Assembly: GCF_036013955.1 (NCBI RefSeq)
Contig: NZ_CP107903.1
Coordinates: forward strand, 2,294,001 to 2,358,000
Reading direction: 5' to 3'
Source: Streptomyces sp. NBC_00459
Lineage (GTDB): Bacteria; Actinomycetota; Actinomycetes; Streptomycetales; Streptomycetaceae
Length of the DNA: 64,000 bases
Under the pieces are notes generated by a model that saw only the letters and a program-made list of their open reading frames with translations, was not told the DNA's origin and searched no databases. Shown piece by piece: positions 8,627 through 18,298 of this stretch. The position numbers and the translations under genes were made by a program. The first letter of the stretch is position 1. Every line of letters starts with the position of its first letter.

Positions 8627-9276
8627 TACTGCTCTCCTCCAAGGGACTTGATGGACTTGATGCGGTTCGGCGCGATGTAGGAGAACCCGCTCGCGGCGTT
8701 GTCGAAGAGGTTGAGTCCTGCCTGGAAGCGGCAATCGCCGCCGATCACGACCTCGGGAGCCACCGTGCAGCTGAGCCCGAAGAAGTTGTCGTCACCCACC
8801 TCGACGCTGTTGCCGCAGTGGAAGTTGGGCGCGACGAAGTTGTTCGAGCCGAAGCCCGAGTGGTGGCCGAAAGTGCTGCGGTAGTTGACGACGTTGAAGT
8901 CACCGAACGTCGTGTTGACACCGACGTAGTTGTCCGGGCCGATGATGTTGCCCCTGCCGCGCAGCACGCCGGCGTCGACCCGCGAGGACGGGTGGACGAT
9001 GTTCTCCGCCACCAGTCCGTGCTTGACGATGACCTCGTCGATCACCCTGCGTCGCCGGCCGACATCCGACAGGGCCAGCACCACGTGGGTGCCCGGCCGC
9101 GGCTCGAAGTCCTCCAGCGCGAGACACAGTTCGGCCGGTGCGTGCACCGCCTCCCCGTCCACCGACAGATACCGCTCGACGCGGTAGCCGTCGGGCGCGG
9201 CGGCGCTCACGTCATCGATGTACCGGGTGACCTCCAGAGCGAACTTTCCCGCACCGATGACGACAAGATCCCTCAC
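8626..9276 (-). CDS. NeuD/PglD-like sugar-type O/N-acyltransferase (left-handed beta-helix)
   Basis: 216 aa. The N-terminus begins L-V-V-I-G-A-G-K-F-A, the Rossmann-like half of NeuD/PglD acetyltransferases. The second half has hexapeptide-repeat spacing (I-V-H-P-S-S-R-V-D-A-G-V and later G-N-S-V-E-V-G-D-D) that forms a left-handed beta-helix, with the catalytic-type histidine in F-G-H-H-S-G-F-G. Such enzymes transfer acetyl from acetyl-CoA to an amine or hydroxyl. GTG at 9276 overlaps the ligase stop. In this cluster it may acetylate a biosynthetic intermediate; acceptor unknown. Confidence 0.8.
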   Translation of the reverse strand: MRDLVVIGAGKFALEVTRYIDDVSAAAPDGYRVERYLSVDGEAVHAPAELCLALEDFEPRPGTHVVLALSDVGRRRRVIDEVIVKHGLVAENIVHPSSRVDAGVLRGRGNIIGPDNYVGVNTTFGDFNVVNYRSTFGHHSGFGSNNFVAPNFHCGNSVEVGDDNFFGLSCTVAPEVVIGGDCRFQAGLNLFDNAASGFSYIAPNRIKSIKSLGGEQ

Positions 9277-10655
9277 GGCAGGATCCTCCTCTTCTTGAAC
9301 CGTTCGGAGACGGCGAGTTCATCGACGACCTGCACCTTGGTGGGGATCTTGAACTGCTCCACCTTGCCGTCGAGGAAGTCCCGCACGTGTTTGCGCGCCT
9401 CTGCGCGGCTCAGCGGTCCGCTCGGCTTCAGATCGACGCAGACGGACTGGCCCGTGATGGAGTTGGGCCTGCCGTAGACCACGCAGTCGTCGATGAGGGG
9501 GCTGCCCAGGAGGATCGACTCCAGCTCCAGCGGGAGAACCTTCTCGCCGCCCACGTTGATGATCTCCTTGGCGCGGCCCTTGACCTTGAGGTATCCGTCC
9601 GCGTTCTCCTCGACGAGGTCGCCGGTGCGGAACCAGCCGTCCTCGGTGAGCGAGTCACTGGGGTAGTTGAGATACCCCATGAACTGCGTCCTGCTCTTGA
9701 GCTGCAACTCGCCCTCGACGATGCGGTATCGCACGTTCTCGTCGGAGATCTTGAAGTAGGTACTGCTCGACGACTCACTGGTGGTCGTCGAGATACCGGT
9801 CTCGCTGGTGCCGAACGTCTGCAGCAGCCGGGCGCGCGGGAAGGCCTCGTGCACGCGCCGCAGCAGTTCCTCGGGCATGGGCTCGGTGCCGTAGGTGATC
9901 AGCCGCAGGCTGGAGAGGTCGAACTTCTCCTGGTAGCCGCCGATGAGGATGAGGTTGAGAAAGGTGGGACTGGTGGGCAGCAGCCGGATGCCGTGCGTCT
10001 CGATCAGCGCGCAGATCTCGTCGGGTGTGCGACGGCCGGGTACGACCGCCGCGCCCCCGACCCTGAGGACCCCGAGCAGCGAGTTGACACCGCCGATGTG
10101 GTCGAAGAGCAGGAACATGAGGATGTGCGGCGGCTTCGCCCCGACCCGGGTGCCCGTGCCGACCTTCTCCTCGACGAGGGAGTCGAGGTTGTGCAGGATC
10201 GCCTTCGGCGCTCCGGTGCTGCCGCTGCTCAGCAGCACCAGCCCGGCCGCCCCGGACTCGATCAGCGGGCGGTAGGCGTCGCCGCCGCCGTCCTCGGACC
10301 CGGTCATGGGCTCGACGACGACGTCCTTCGCGTCCTCCCCGGCCGCTCCGACCCGTATGAGGTGACGGGGCCGGCACGACTCGGTGACCGTGGCGAGCGT
10401 GCTCTCCGTGAAAGTCACCACGGGCACCACGATGTTCCGGTTCAGATAGAGCGCGAGCAGCACGGCGATCGACCGGAACGAGAAGTCGGCGTTGAGGACG
10501 ACGACGTCGTGCGACCGCACGCCGTGCTCGTCGAGCCGCTCCCGCACCCGCCGGATCTCTGCGACCAGTTCGCCGTACGAGTGTCGGGTGCCGCGGTCGA
10601 GGACGGCCGTGCGGTCCCCGAACTGCTCCAGTTTGCCGATGAGTTCACGGCGCAT
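9273..10655 (-). CDS. AMP-dependent acyl ligase (acyl-CoA/acyl-ACP synthetase family)
   Basis: 460 aa, somewhat shorter than typical 500-550 aa ANL enzymes. Phosphate loop L-S-S-G-S-T-G-A-P-K near residue 134, adenine-binding Y-G-T-E-P and Q-T-F-G-T-S-E-T-G in the middle, G-W-F-R-T-G-D-L and the hinge region K-G-R-A-K-E-I-I-N-V-G-G-E-K-V are all present. At the extreme C-terminus the usual P-K-T-x-x-G-K A10 motif is replaced by S-E-R-F-K-K-R-R, so the catalytic lysine is probably one of that pair. It should activate a carboxylic acid as acyl-AMP and, in this operon, load it onto the ACP. It directly abuts the SDR gene. Confidence 0.87.
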   Translation of the reverse strand: MRRELIGKLEQFGDRTAVLDRGTRHSYGELVAEIRRVRERLDEHGVRSHDVVVLNADFSFRSIAVLLALYLNRNIVVPVVTFTESTLATVTESCRPRHLIRVGAAGEDAKDVVVEPMTGSEDGGGDAYRPLIESGAAGLVLLSSGSTGAPKAILHNLDSLVEEKVGTGTRVGAKPPHILMFLLFDHIGGVNSLLGVLRVGGAAVVPGRRTPDEICALIETHGIRLLPTSPTFLNLILIGGYQEKFDLSSLRLITYGTEPMPEELLRRVHEAFPRARLLQTFGTSETGISTTTSESSSSTYFKISDENVRYRIVEGELQLKSRTQFMGYLNYPSDSLTEDGWFRTGDLVEENADGYLKVKGRAKEIINVGGEKVLPLELESILLGSPLIDDCVVYGRPNSITGQSVCVDLKPSGPLSRAEARKHVRDFLDGKVEQFKIPTKVQVVDELAVSERFKKRRILP

Positions 10656-11354
10656 TCAGTTGACTCCCCCCAGGAAGAGCGTCTCGCCGGTCACGAACCC
10701 CGACCGCTGCGAGATCAGGAACTCGACGGGTCCGACGATGTCCGCCATCGTGCACATACGTTTGATCGCCTGCCGGGCGACGAGGGAGTCGACCATCCCC
10801 TCGGGAAGCGTGCGGGTGAGCACGGTCCGCACCGGCGGCAGGCCGATGCCGTTGACCCGGATGCCGAACCCGGCCAGCTCCTTGCTCATCACCCGCGTCA
10901 GCTGTTCCACCGCGCTCTTGCTCGCGGAGTAGACCAACTGCCCGTCCAGCGCCCACGGCACGGCGACGGTCGAGACGTTGAGAATCGCCGTCGACGCCTC
11001 AGGGCTCTTCTGGAGCAGCTTCGCCGCCTCCCGGCAGCAGTTGAGCACCGCGAAGAAGTTGAGGTCGAAGACGTCCCGGGCGACCGACTCCGGCGTCATC
11101 ATGAAGTGGTTCATGTTCGACGTGCCGGCGTTGTTCACCAGGGCGTCCAGCCTGCCGAACTCCCGCCGTGTCTCACGGAACATGGACTTCAGCGCTCTTG
11201 TGTCGGTGAGATCCACCTCGTGGTGGCGGTAGTCGGGATGGTCGATGGTCGTCGGCTTTCTGCTGCATCCGACGACGGTGTGCCCCTGGGCGAGGAAGTG
11301 TTCGGCCAGGGCCCTGCCCACACCGGTTCGCGTACCGGTCACCAGAATGATCAT
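10656..11354 (-). CDS. short-chain dehydrogenase/reductase (cluster SDR)
   Basis: 232 aa classical SDR. Cofactor motif T-G-T-R-T-G-V-G at residue 6-13, N-N-A-G near 80, catalytic Ser in L-N-V-S-T-V and Y-S-A-S-K with the catalytic Tyr/Lys. An ATG (11354) two bases after the preceding gene's stop was chosen because it begins directly before the first beta strand; longer readings run through the upstream gene. Likely an NAD(P)H ketone/aldehyde reductase acting on the cluster's intermediate; the presence of R-K (residues near 33) suggests NADPH preference (inference). Confidence 0.88.
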   Translation of the reverse strand: MIILVTGTRTGVGRALAEHFLAQGHTVVGCSRKPTTIDHPDYRHHEVDLTDTRALKSMFRETRREFGRLDALVNNAGTSNMNHFMMTPESVARDVFDLNFFAVLNCCREAAKLLQKSPEASTAILNVSTVAVPWALDGQLVYSASKSAVEQLTRVMSKELAGFGIRVNGIGLPPVRTVLTRTLPEGMVDSLVARQAIKRMCTMADIVGPVEFLISQRSGFVTGETLFLGGVN

Positions 11355-11356
11355 GA

Positions 11357-12256
11357 TCAGTGCAGCCGGTACCCGATCAGCAGGGGCAGGGTGCGCAGCG
11401 CCGGCCTGATGTCCTCGGCCTTCAGGTCCTTGGACTTGTACTGCGACGGCACCCCGCGCTTGACCACGCGGGTGAACGACGGCCTGCGCCCCTGCTCGAT
11501 CGAATCGGCCACCTCGTCGTGGTCGATGACGACGAACGCCATCCCCAGCCGCAGACACCAGTACGTCCGCAGCCGGTCGACGGCGTCCAGCAGCATGGAC
11601 TTGTTGCTGGCGTACAGGATCCTGCCGAACGGGACGAACCGGCGCAGACGCAGTCGTTTCAGCACGACGTACAGGTATTCGGTGCTCCCACTTCTGGTGA
11701 TCAGGTAGTGGCGGCACTCGACGCTCTCGTGGTCGAGAAAGACCTTGCGGTCCGCTTCGTCCAGATGCTGGACGATCATGTGCTTGCGCGTCTCGACGCG
11801 GAAGCCACCGGACAGACTGCGCAGCGTCGGCACCGGCAGGAACTGAAGAACTTTTGTCTCCAGGTCCTCCCAGCCGAACTTCTTGCTGATGTCGTAGACA
11901 GTCTGTGTGGGTGTGTAATTGAGGAGGGTCGCCTTCCGGATGGACATGACCGGAAGAAAGAGCTTCAGACTCTCGTTCCGGTAATCGTCCTTCACATACC
12001 AGCTGTGAATCTCGCAGAATTTATGCCGCCGACCTCGGACATCCCGCTCGGTAAAGAGCGTACCAAGGAACCCTACAACCTCGTCACCCTCTTCCATGAC
12101 ATAGCCGTAGTAGCCCTCGTCGCCGCCCCAGACAGGCTGAAACATGCGCTTCCGTGACTCAAAAGGAATCCATGAAGAATTGAGAGTCGAGTCCCTGAGC
12201 AGGGGATAAACCTTGTGCAGGTCCTCCGCCACCGCTTTTCGCACCGTCACCGGCAT
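11357..12256 (-). CDS. GNAT-like N-acyltransferase of the halogenase cluster
   Basis: 299 aa. The N-terminal third follows GNAT topology (V-T-V-R-K-A-V-A-E-D start, E-G-D-E-V-V-G-F-L-G-T strand, then H-S-W-Y-V and the R-N-E-S-L-K-L-F region). The C-terminal part is unfamiliar. A start at ATG 12256 is preferred over an in-frame GTG at 12283 because GGGGAGG lies about 10 nt upstream of it. Base use here is visibly richer in A/T at third positions than the neighbours (several AAA, ATT, TAT and AAT codons), suggesting more recent acquisition. It may use the ACP-bound acyl group as donor. Function beyond the fold is not recognised. Confidence 0.7.
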   Translation of the reverse strand: MPVTVRKAVAEDLHKVYPLLRDSTLNSSWIPFESRKRMFQPVWGGDEGYYGYVMEEGDEVVGFLGTLFTERDVRGRRHKFCEIHSWYVKDDYRNESLKLFLPVMSIRKATLLNYTPTQTVYDISKKFGWEDLETKVLQFLPVPTLRSLSGGFRVETRKHMIVQHLDEADRKVFLDHESVECRHYLITRSGSTEYLYVVLKRLRLRRFVPFGRILYASNKSMLLDAVDRLRTYWCLRLGMAFVVIDHDEVADSIEQGRRPSFTRVVKRGVPSQYKSKDLKAEDIRPALRTLPLLIGYRLH

Positions 12257-12290
12257 TCGCACGCGCCTCCCCGCTCCGCACACTCCGCGA

Positions 12291-12614
12291 TCAAGCCGCG
12301 GACCCCTGCCCGGACTCGGCGCCGGCCAGCTCCATCTCCTCCTCGATGAACTCGATCAGCCTGCCGACCCCGCTGAACGGGCTCACCCGCCGGGAAACGG
12401 CCTTCTCCGAGGTCAGCGAGATCTCGATGTCGTACTCGTCCTCGATGGCCTCCTCGATCAGCGTCAGGAAGTTGACCAGGTGCATCGAGTCGAAGACGCC
12501 GGAGTCCCCGTAGAGGCTGACATTGAGCAGGTCGTCGGTCGGGATCTTCTCGTCCCGGCGCTCATTGATCTCCCCGACGACATTGCCGATCAGTTCCAGA
12601 AGGCGATCGTTCAC
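12291..12614 (-). CDS. acyl carrier protein
   Basis: 107 aa, acidic and helical, with the phosphopantetheine attachment serine at residue 43 in G-V-F-D-S-M-H-L-V. An acidic four-helix pattern follows (I-E-E-A-I-E-D-E-Y-D-I-E-I). It is the first gene of the minus-strand cluster, 34 bp upstream of the GNAT-like gene. Standing alone without a ketosynthase, it most likely serves as the tether on which the ligase loads, and the halogenase modifies, the acyl group, after activation by the phosphopantetheinyl transferase at 514-1296 (inference). Confidence 0.88.
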   Translation of the reverse strand: MNDRLLELIGNVVGEINERRDEKIPTDDLLNVSLYGDSGVFDSMHLVNFLTLIEEAIEDEYDIEISLTSEKAVSRRVSPFSGVGRLIEFIEEEMELAGAESGQGSAA

Positions 12615-13404
12615 GGCTCAGTCCTTTACCTGTTGTCCTGACAGTCACTGCCGTGGGCTAGAACGGCACTTCAGGGCACGCCGAAGGGCACTCACAAGGA
12701 ACCCAAGCGAGTTGCCGGACACTGAAGAACGAGTGCCTGCAGAACGAACGTTGACCAAGCAACGTGCCCCCGATTTCCCCCACCACCCCGTTGTGGCGAT
12801 CGAACTCGCGACACATGAGTCAGCACGTTCGACGAACGAATTCTTGTACCGGGGCCAACCCGCTCACACCTGTGAGCATGTTACGGGAATGTAAAAAATA
12901 TCCATCACCACACGCACCCTCGGCGTGAATACTGAATGACAGATTCCACATACTGCACCGAGCGTGATTCTCCGGGCGAAAGACTCCGCAATACCTCGGA
13001 TCGCCCACCGGACGTAACGCTGCGTAACATGCTCGTAAAGGGAGATCCACTGCGCGCCGCAGGCATCGCCGCATACCACAGACCAGCTCCACGATCTTCT
13101 ACGACCGATCCGCACGCCCCCGGCGACCCGCCCGCAGCCGGCACGACGACCCCCAACCGGAAGTGCGCGTTCTCACACTGTGGACGCCGGAAGAATGGGT
13201 TTCAGGCCAACTGGAAAACCCCCGCTTCGGCACGATGAGTTCCTTCATGCCATAACAAGAACATCACAAGCGGGGGGTCTCAGGTGACCCCGCCCAGATG
13301 CAGGCCTAGAGTCACCGCCAGTCACCGTTCCACCCGGGGGTTCGGTACCAGCGCGGGTCCACACCGTCCTACAGCGGACGACCCGCCCGCGGAAAGGACT
13401 GATC
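12615..13404. promoter_or_regulatory. 790-bp noncoding divergent regulatory region with 12-bp inverted repeat
   Basis: This gap between the ACP gene (minus) and livJ (plus) contains no convincing gene; its short frames have poor codon bias. It is less G+C-rich than its surroundings, notably 12865-12960. An exact 12-bp inverted repeat occurs at 12874-12885 and 13023-13034. CGTAA units recur at 13013, 13023 and 13035. It should hold the promoters of both the halogenase cluster and the liv operon; no sigma-factor hexamers were certain. Confidence 0.5.
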
Positions 13405-14625
13405 GTGCGACAGCGTTCTCTGGTGATCCTCACCTCCTTCATCACCACTGGAGCACTCGCGCTCACCGCCTGCGGATCGCGCGACGACAACAACGCGGGA
13501 GGCGACGACACGACAACCGTCGTGATCGGCGTCGACGCCCCGCTGACCGGCGCGAACTCAGCCACAGGCCTGGGCATCCAGTACGGCGTACAGATCGCCG
13601 TCGACGACGCCAACAAGAACAACCTCGTTCCCGGCGTCAAGTTCAAAGTCAAGGCACTGGACGACAAGGCGGTCCCCGCCAACGGCCAGCAGAACGCCAC
13701 CTCCCTTGTCGCCGACAAGGACGTCCTGGGCGTCGTGGGCCCCCTGAACTCCGGCGTGGCCACCTCCATGCAGCAGGTGTTCGCCGCCGCCAACCTCGTG
13801 GAGATCTCCCCCTCCAACACCGCCCCCGAGCTCACCCAGGGCAAGAACTGGCAGACCAGCAAGGCGCGCCCGTACAAGACGTACTTCCGCACCGCCACCA
13901 CCGACGCCCTCCAGGGCGGCTTCGCCGCCGACTACGCGTACACCACGCTCAAGAAGCGCAACGTGTACGTCGTCGACGACAAGCAGACCTACGGCGCCGG
14001 CCTGGCCAAGCTCTTCACCGCCGGCTTCAAGACCCTGGGCGGCAAGGTCGCCGGCACCGACCACGTCAACACCGGCGACAAGGACTTCGCCACCCTCGTC
14101 ACGAAGATCAAGAACTCCGGCGCCGACCTGCTCTACTACGGCGGGCAGTACGACGAGTCCCAGATCCTCACCAAGCAGCTCAAGGACGCCGGCGCCAACA
14201 TCCCGCTCTTCGGCGGTGACGGCATGTTCTCCGACACCTACATCACGACCGCCGGCAAGTCCGCCGAGGGCGACCTCGTCACCTCCGTCGGCGTCCCCGT
14301 CACCACCCTGCCCGCCGCCAAGGACTTCATCGCCACCTACAAGGCCAAGAAGTACCCCGGCGACTACGGCACCTACGGCGGCTACTCCTACGACGCCGCC
14401 ACCGCCATCATCAAGGCCATCGGCAACGTCGTGAAGGACGGCAAGGTCCCCGACGACGCCCGCGCCCAGGTCGTCGCCGAGGTCCAGAAGTCCAACTTCG
14501 ACGGCGTCTCCGGCAAGGTCTCCTTCGACGAGTTCGGCGACACCACCAACAAGCAGCTCACCGTGTACCAGGTCAAGGACGGCAAGTGGGACCCCGTCAA
14601 GAGCGGAACCTACAACCCCTCCTGA
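13405..14625 (+). CDS. livJ: branched-chain amino acid ABC transporter, substrate-binding lipoprotein
   Basis: 406 aa periplasmic-binding-fold protein of the Leu/Ile/Val family. N-terminal signal with lipobox L-T-A-C, Cys23 being the lipidated residue, then an Asp/Asn-rich linker. The mature part starts V-I-G-V-D-A-P-L-T-G-A-N-S, typical of LivJ/LivK. GTG start at 13405 preceded by GGAAAGG. First gene of livJHMGF; captures the amino acid outside the membrane and delivers it to LivHM. A hairpin follows the gene. Confidence 0.95.
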   Translation: MRQRSLVILTSFITTGALALTACGSRDDNNAGGDDTTTVVIGVDAPLTGANSATGLGIQYGVQIAVDDANKNNLVPGVKFKVKALDDKAVPANGQQNATSLVADKDVLGVVGPLNSGVATSMQQVFAAANLVEISPSNTAPELTQGKNWQTSKARPYKTYFRTATTDALQGGFAADYAYTTLKKRNVYVVDDKQTYGAGLAKLFTAGFKTLGGKVAGTDHVNTGDKDFATLVTKIKNSGADLLYYGGQYDESQILTKQLKDAGANIPLFGGDGMFSDTYITTAGKSAEGDLVTSVGVPVTTLPAAKDFIATYKAKKYPGDYGTYGGYSYDAATAIIKAIGNVVKDGKVPDDARAQVVAEVQKSNFDGVSGKVSFDEFGDTTNKQLTVYQVKDGKWDPVKSGTYNPS

Positions 14626-14654
14626 CACCGGACACGAGCACTGGCGCAACCCCT

Positions 14655-14690
14655 GGGCCGCGCGGCCGTCACCACTCCACCGCGCGGCCC
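14655..14690 (+). terminator. intercistronic hairpin between livJ and livH
   Basis: 11-bp perfect inverted repeat (14655-14665 with 14680-14690, 14-nt loop) in the 106-bp gap after livJ, with no T run. Such a stem is typical of partial termination or 3' mRNA protection that lets the binding protein be made in excess over the membrane components. Confidence 0.6.
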
Positions 14691-14731
14691 GTCCACATTC
14701 CAGTACCACTCCCACCCATGGAGGCCACGCG

Positions 14732-15661
14732 GTGAACACGCTGCCGCAGCAGCTGGCCAACGGGCTGTTCCTCGGCTCGATGTACGGGCTGATCGCCGTC
14801 GGTTACACGATGGTGTACGGCATCGTCCAGCTCATCAACTTCGCCCACGGCGAGATTTTCATGACCGGCGGTTTCGGCGCACTCACGGTCTACCTGACCC
14901 TGCCCGCCGGCACATCCATGTGGGTCGCGCTCCCCCTCATGATCCTCGGCGGCGCGCTCGTCTCCACCCTCATCGCCGTAGGAGCCGAACGGTTCGCCTA
15001 TCGCCCACTGCGCGGCGCACCCATCCTGGCCCCCCTCATCACCGCCATCGGGCTCTCGCTCGCCCTGCAGCAGGCGGTCTTCAACTGGTTCCCCAACGCC
15101 AAGTCCGCCCGCGTCTTCCCCCAGCTGCCGATCGGCCCCTACCACCTCGGTGACATCCGCATCCAGAGCGGCGACCTCTTCCTCATCGTCATCGCCCCCC
15201 TCTGTATGGCGGCCCTGGCCTTCTTCGTCCGGCTCTCCCGCACCGGACGCGCCATGCAGGCCACCGCCCAGGACCCCGACACCGCGCAGCTCATGGGCAT
15301 CGACACCAACCGCATGATCGCGACCGCGTTCGCCATCGGCGGCCTCTTCGCCGGCATCGCAGGCGTCGCCTTCGGCCTCAAATACGGCTCCGTCCAGTAC
15401 GACATGGGCTTCCAGGCCGGCCTGCACGCCTTCACCGCCGCCGTACTCGGCGGCATCGGAAACGTATACGGCGCCATGCTCGGCGGCGTCGTCCTCGGCC
15501 TCGCCGAAGCCATGGCCACCGCCTACGTCTCCGAAATCCCCGGCATGCAGCAACTCGGCGGCCAGGGCTGGGCCTCCGTCTGGGCCTTCGTGCTCCTCAT
15601 CCTGGTCCTGCTGCTACGGCCACAAGGCCTGCTCGGCGAACGCGTAGCGGACAGGGCGTGA
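14732..15661 (+). CDS. livH: branched-chain amino acid ABC transporter permease LivH
   Basis: 309 aa integral membrane protein, about eight helices. The family signature appears as G-L-F-L-G-S-M-Y-G-L-I-A-V-G near residue 11 and H-G-E-I-F-M near residue 47; the cytoplasmic coupling (EAA-like) loop contains L-M-G-I-D-T-N-R-M-I. Pairs with LivM to form the translocation pore. GTG start with GGAGG upstream; its TGA overlaps the livM start. Confidence 0.95.
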   Translation: MNTLPQQLANGLFLGSMYGLIAVGYTMVYGIVQLINFAHGEIFMTGGFGALTVYLTLPAGTSMWVALPLMILGGALVSTLIAVGAERFAYRPLRGAPILAPLITAIGLSLALQQAVFNWFPNAKSARVFPQLPIGPYHLGDIRIQSGDLFLIVIAPLCMAALAFFVRLSRTGRAMQATAQDPDTAQLMGIDTNRMIATAFAIGGLFAGIAGVAFGLKYGSVQYDMGFQAGLHAFTAAVLGGIGNVYGAMLGGVVLGLAEAMATAYVSEIPGMQQLGGQGWASVWAFVLLILVLLLRPQGLLGERVADRA

Positions 15662-17418
15662 TCACCATGACCAACGCCCCGCTCATCCCGCTGCCCCGAC
15701 CCGCCGCCCGGCTCCTCCTCGCCGGCGGCGGCATCGCCACCATCGTCAGCACCTTCCTGTCCTGGACCTGGACCTCCGAATTCCCCGGCGACCTCACCGT
15801 CTACGGCTACCCCGCCGGACTCCAGGTCCTCGCACTCGTCGCCGGAGCACTCACCCTGCTCTTCTCGCTCACCCTGTGGGACGTACGCGGCCTGCGCTGG
15901 ATCAACCCCGCCGGCGCCACCTCCCCGTACCTCCTCATCGCACTCTCCGGCTTCGCCGTCTGCTGGTACACCGCCATCGCCATCGCGGTGAACCTCGGCG
16001 GAGTCGTCAACCTCGACCCCGGCGCCTACGTGGCCATGATCGCCTCGGCGCTCCCGGTGATCGGCGCCCTGGCCCTGCCCCGCCCCGGCGACACGGTCAA
16101 GGCCTACCTCACCAAGCCCGACCAGCCCGCGCCCAAGAGCAAGCTCTCCGCCTGGGCCGAACACCTGGTCATCACCCTCGGCGTCACCCTCGCCCTCATC
16201 ACCTTCACCTACGGCATCGGCGTCGACGACGAGGAGAGCGAGACCTTCATCGGGTTCTTCCTCCTCGTCGTCCTCGCCACCTGGGCGCTCATCCACGCCG
16301 GACAACTCGACCGGTTCTCCGCCCTGTGCGCCCACCACAAGGGCTTCGCCACCGCCATGGCGTTCGCCGCCGCGGTGATCTTCCCGTTCACCCAGAACGA
16401 CGACCACAACGCCAACCTCGGCGTCAACATCCTCATCTTCGGAACCGTCGCCCTCGGCCTCAACATCGTCGTCGGCCTCACCGGACTCCTCGACCTCGGC
16501 TACGTCGCCTTCCTCGGCGTCGGCGCCTACGCCGCGGCCCTCGTCTCCGGCTCCGAGTACTCCCGCTTCTCCGGCACCCAACTCCCCTTCTGGGCCGCCG
16601 CCCTCGTCGGCATGGGCGCCTCACTCGTCTTCGGCGTCCTCATCGGCGCCCCCACCCTGCGGCTGCGCGGCGACTACCTCGCCATCGTCACCATCGGCTT
16701 CGGTGAGATCTTCCGCATCGCCGTCAACAACCTCGACGGCTCCTCCGGACCCGACATCACCAACGGGCCCGACGGCATCCCGGCCATCCCCGACCTCGAA
16801 ATGTTCGGGTTCAACTTCGGGAGCCCGCACGAAATCGCGGGATTCACCCTCGGCCGGTTCGCCAACTACTTCTTCCTGATGCTCCTCGTCACCGCGATCG
16901 TGGTCCTCGTCTTCACCCGGGCCGCCGACTCCCGCATCGGCCGCTCCTGGATCGCCATCCGCGAGGACGAGACCGCCGCCGTCGCCATGGGCATCAACGG
17001 CTTCCGCGTCAAGCTCATCGCGTTCGCACTCGGCGCCTCACTGGCCGGTCTCGCCGGCACCGTCAGCGCCCACGTCACCTACAGCGTCGTACCGACGCCG
17101 TACCAGTTCGCCGGCTCCTCACCGCCCAACTCCGCGTTCCTCCTCGCCGCCGTCGTCCTCGGCGGCATGGGAACCGTGAGCGGCCCCATCGTCGGCGCCT
17201 CCCTGCTCTACCTCATCCCCGAAAAGCTCACCTTCCTCAAGGAATACGAGCTCCTGGCCTTCGGTATCGCGCTCATCCTCCTCATGCGCTTCCGCCCCGA
17301 AGGACTCATCGCCAACCGGCGCCGCCAGCTCGAATTCCACGAAACCGGCCAACTCGACGTGCCCGACACACCGAGCCTGCCCGACAGCACCATCGGCGTC
17401 ACAAAGGCAGGGGCGTGA
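15658..17418 (+). CDS. livM: branched-chain amino acid ABC transporter permease LivM, long form
   Basis: 586 aa. The canonical LivM domain occupies roughly residues 250-570, with N-I-V-V-G-L-T-G-L-L-D-L-G-Y-V-A-F and the coupling loop A-M-G-I-N-G-F-R-V-K. The first about 240 residues add five or six extra hydrophobic helices not found in enteric LivM. GTG at 15658 overlaps the livH stop (GTGA); an ATG three codons later is an alternative. It makes the second half of the pore. Confidence 0.93.
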   Translation: MITMTNAPLIPLPRPAARLLLAGGGIATIVSTFLSWTWTSEFPGDLTVYGYPAGLQVLALVAGALTLLFSLTLWDVRGLRWINPAGATSPYLLIALSGFAVCWYTAIAIAVNLGGVVNLDPGAYVAMIASALPVIGALALPRPGDTVKAYLTKPDQPAPKSKLSAWAEHLVITLGVTLALITFTYGIGVDDEESETFIGFFLLVVLATWALIHAGQLDRFSALCAHHKGFATAMAFAAAVIFPFTQNDDHNANLGVNILIFGTVALGLNIVVGLTGLLDLGYVAFLGVGAYAAALVSGSEYSRFSGTQLPFWAAALVGMGASLVFGVLIGAPTLRLRGDYLAIVTIGFGEIFRIAVNNLDGSSGPDITNGPDGIPAIPDLEMFGFNFGSPHEIAGFTLGRFANYFFLMLLVTAIVVLVFTRAADSRIGRSWIAIREDETAAVAMGINGFRVKLIAFALGASLAGLAGTVSAHVTYSVVPTPYQFAGSSPPNSAFLLAAVVLGGMGTVSGPIVGASLLYLIPEKLTFLKEYELLAFGIALILLMRFRPEGLIANRRRQLEFHETGQLDVPDTPSLPDSTIGVTKAGA

Positions 17419-17422
17419 CCGC

Positions 17423-18294
<872 letters not shown>

Positions 18295-18298
<4 letters not shown>

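Noticed and set aside
12936..13238. 100-codon plus-strand frame in the long noncoding gap
   Set aside because: No ribosome site, weak third-position GC bias and no recognisable pattern; treated as noncoding.
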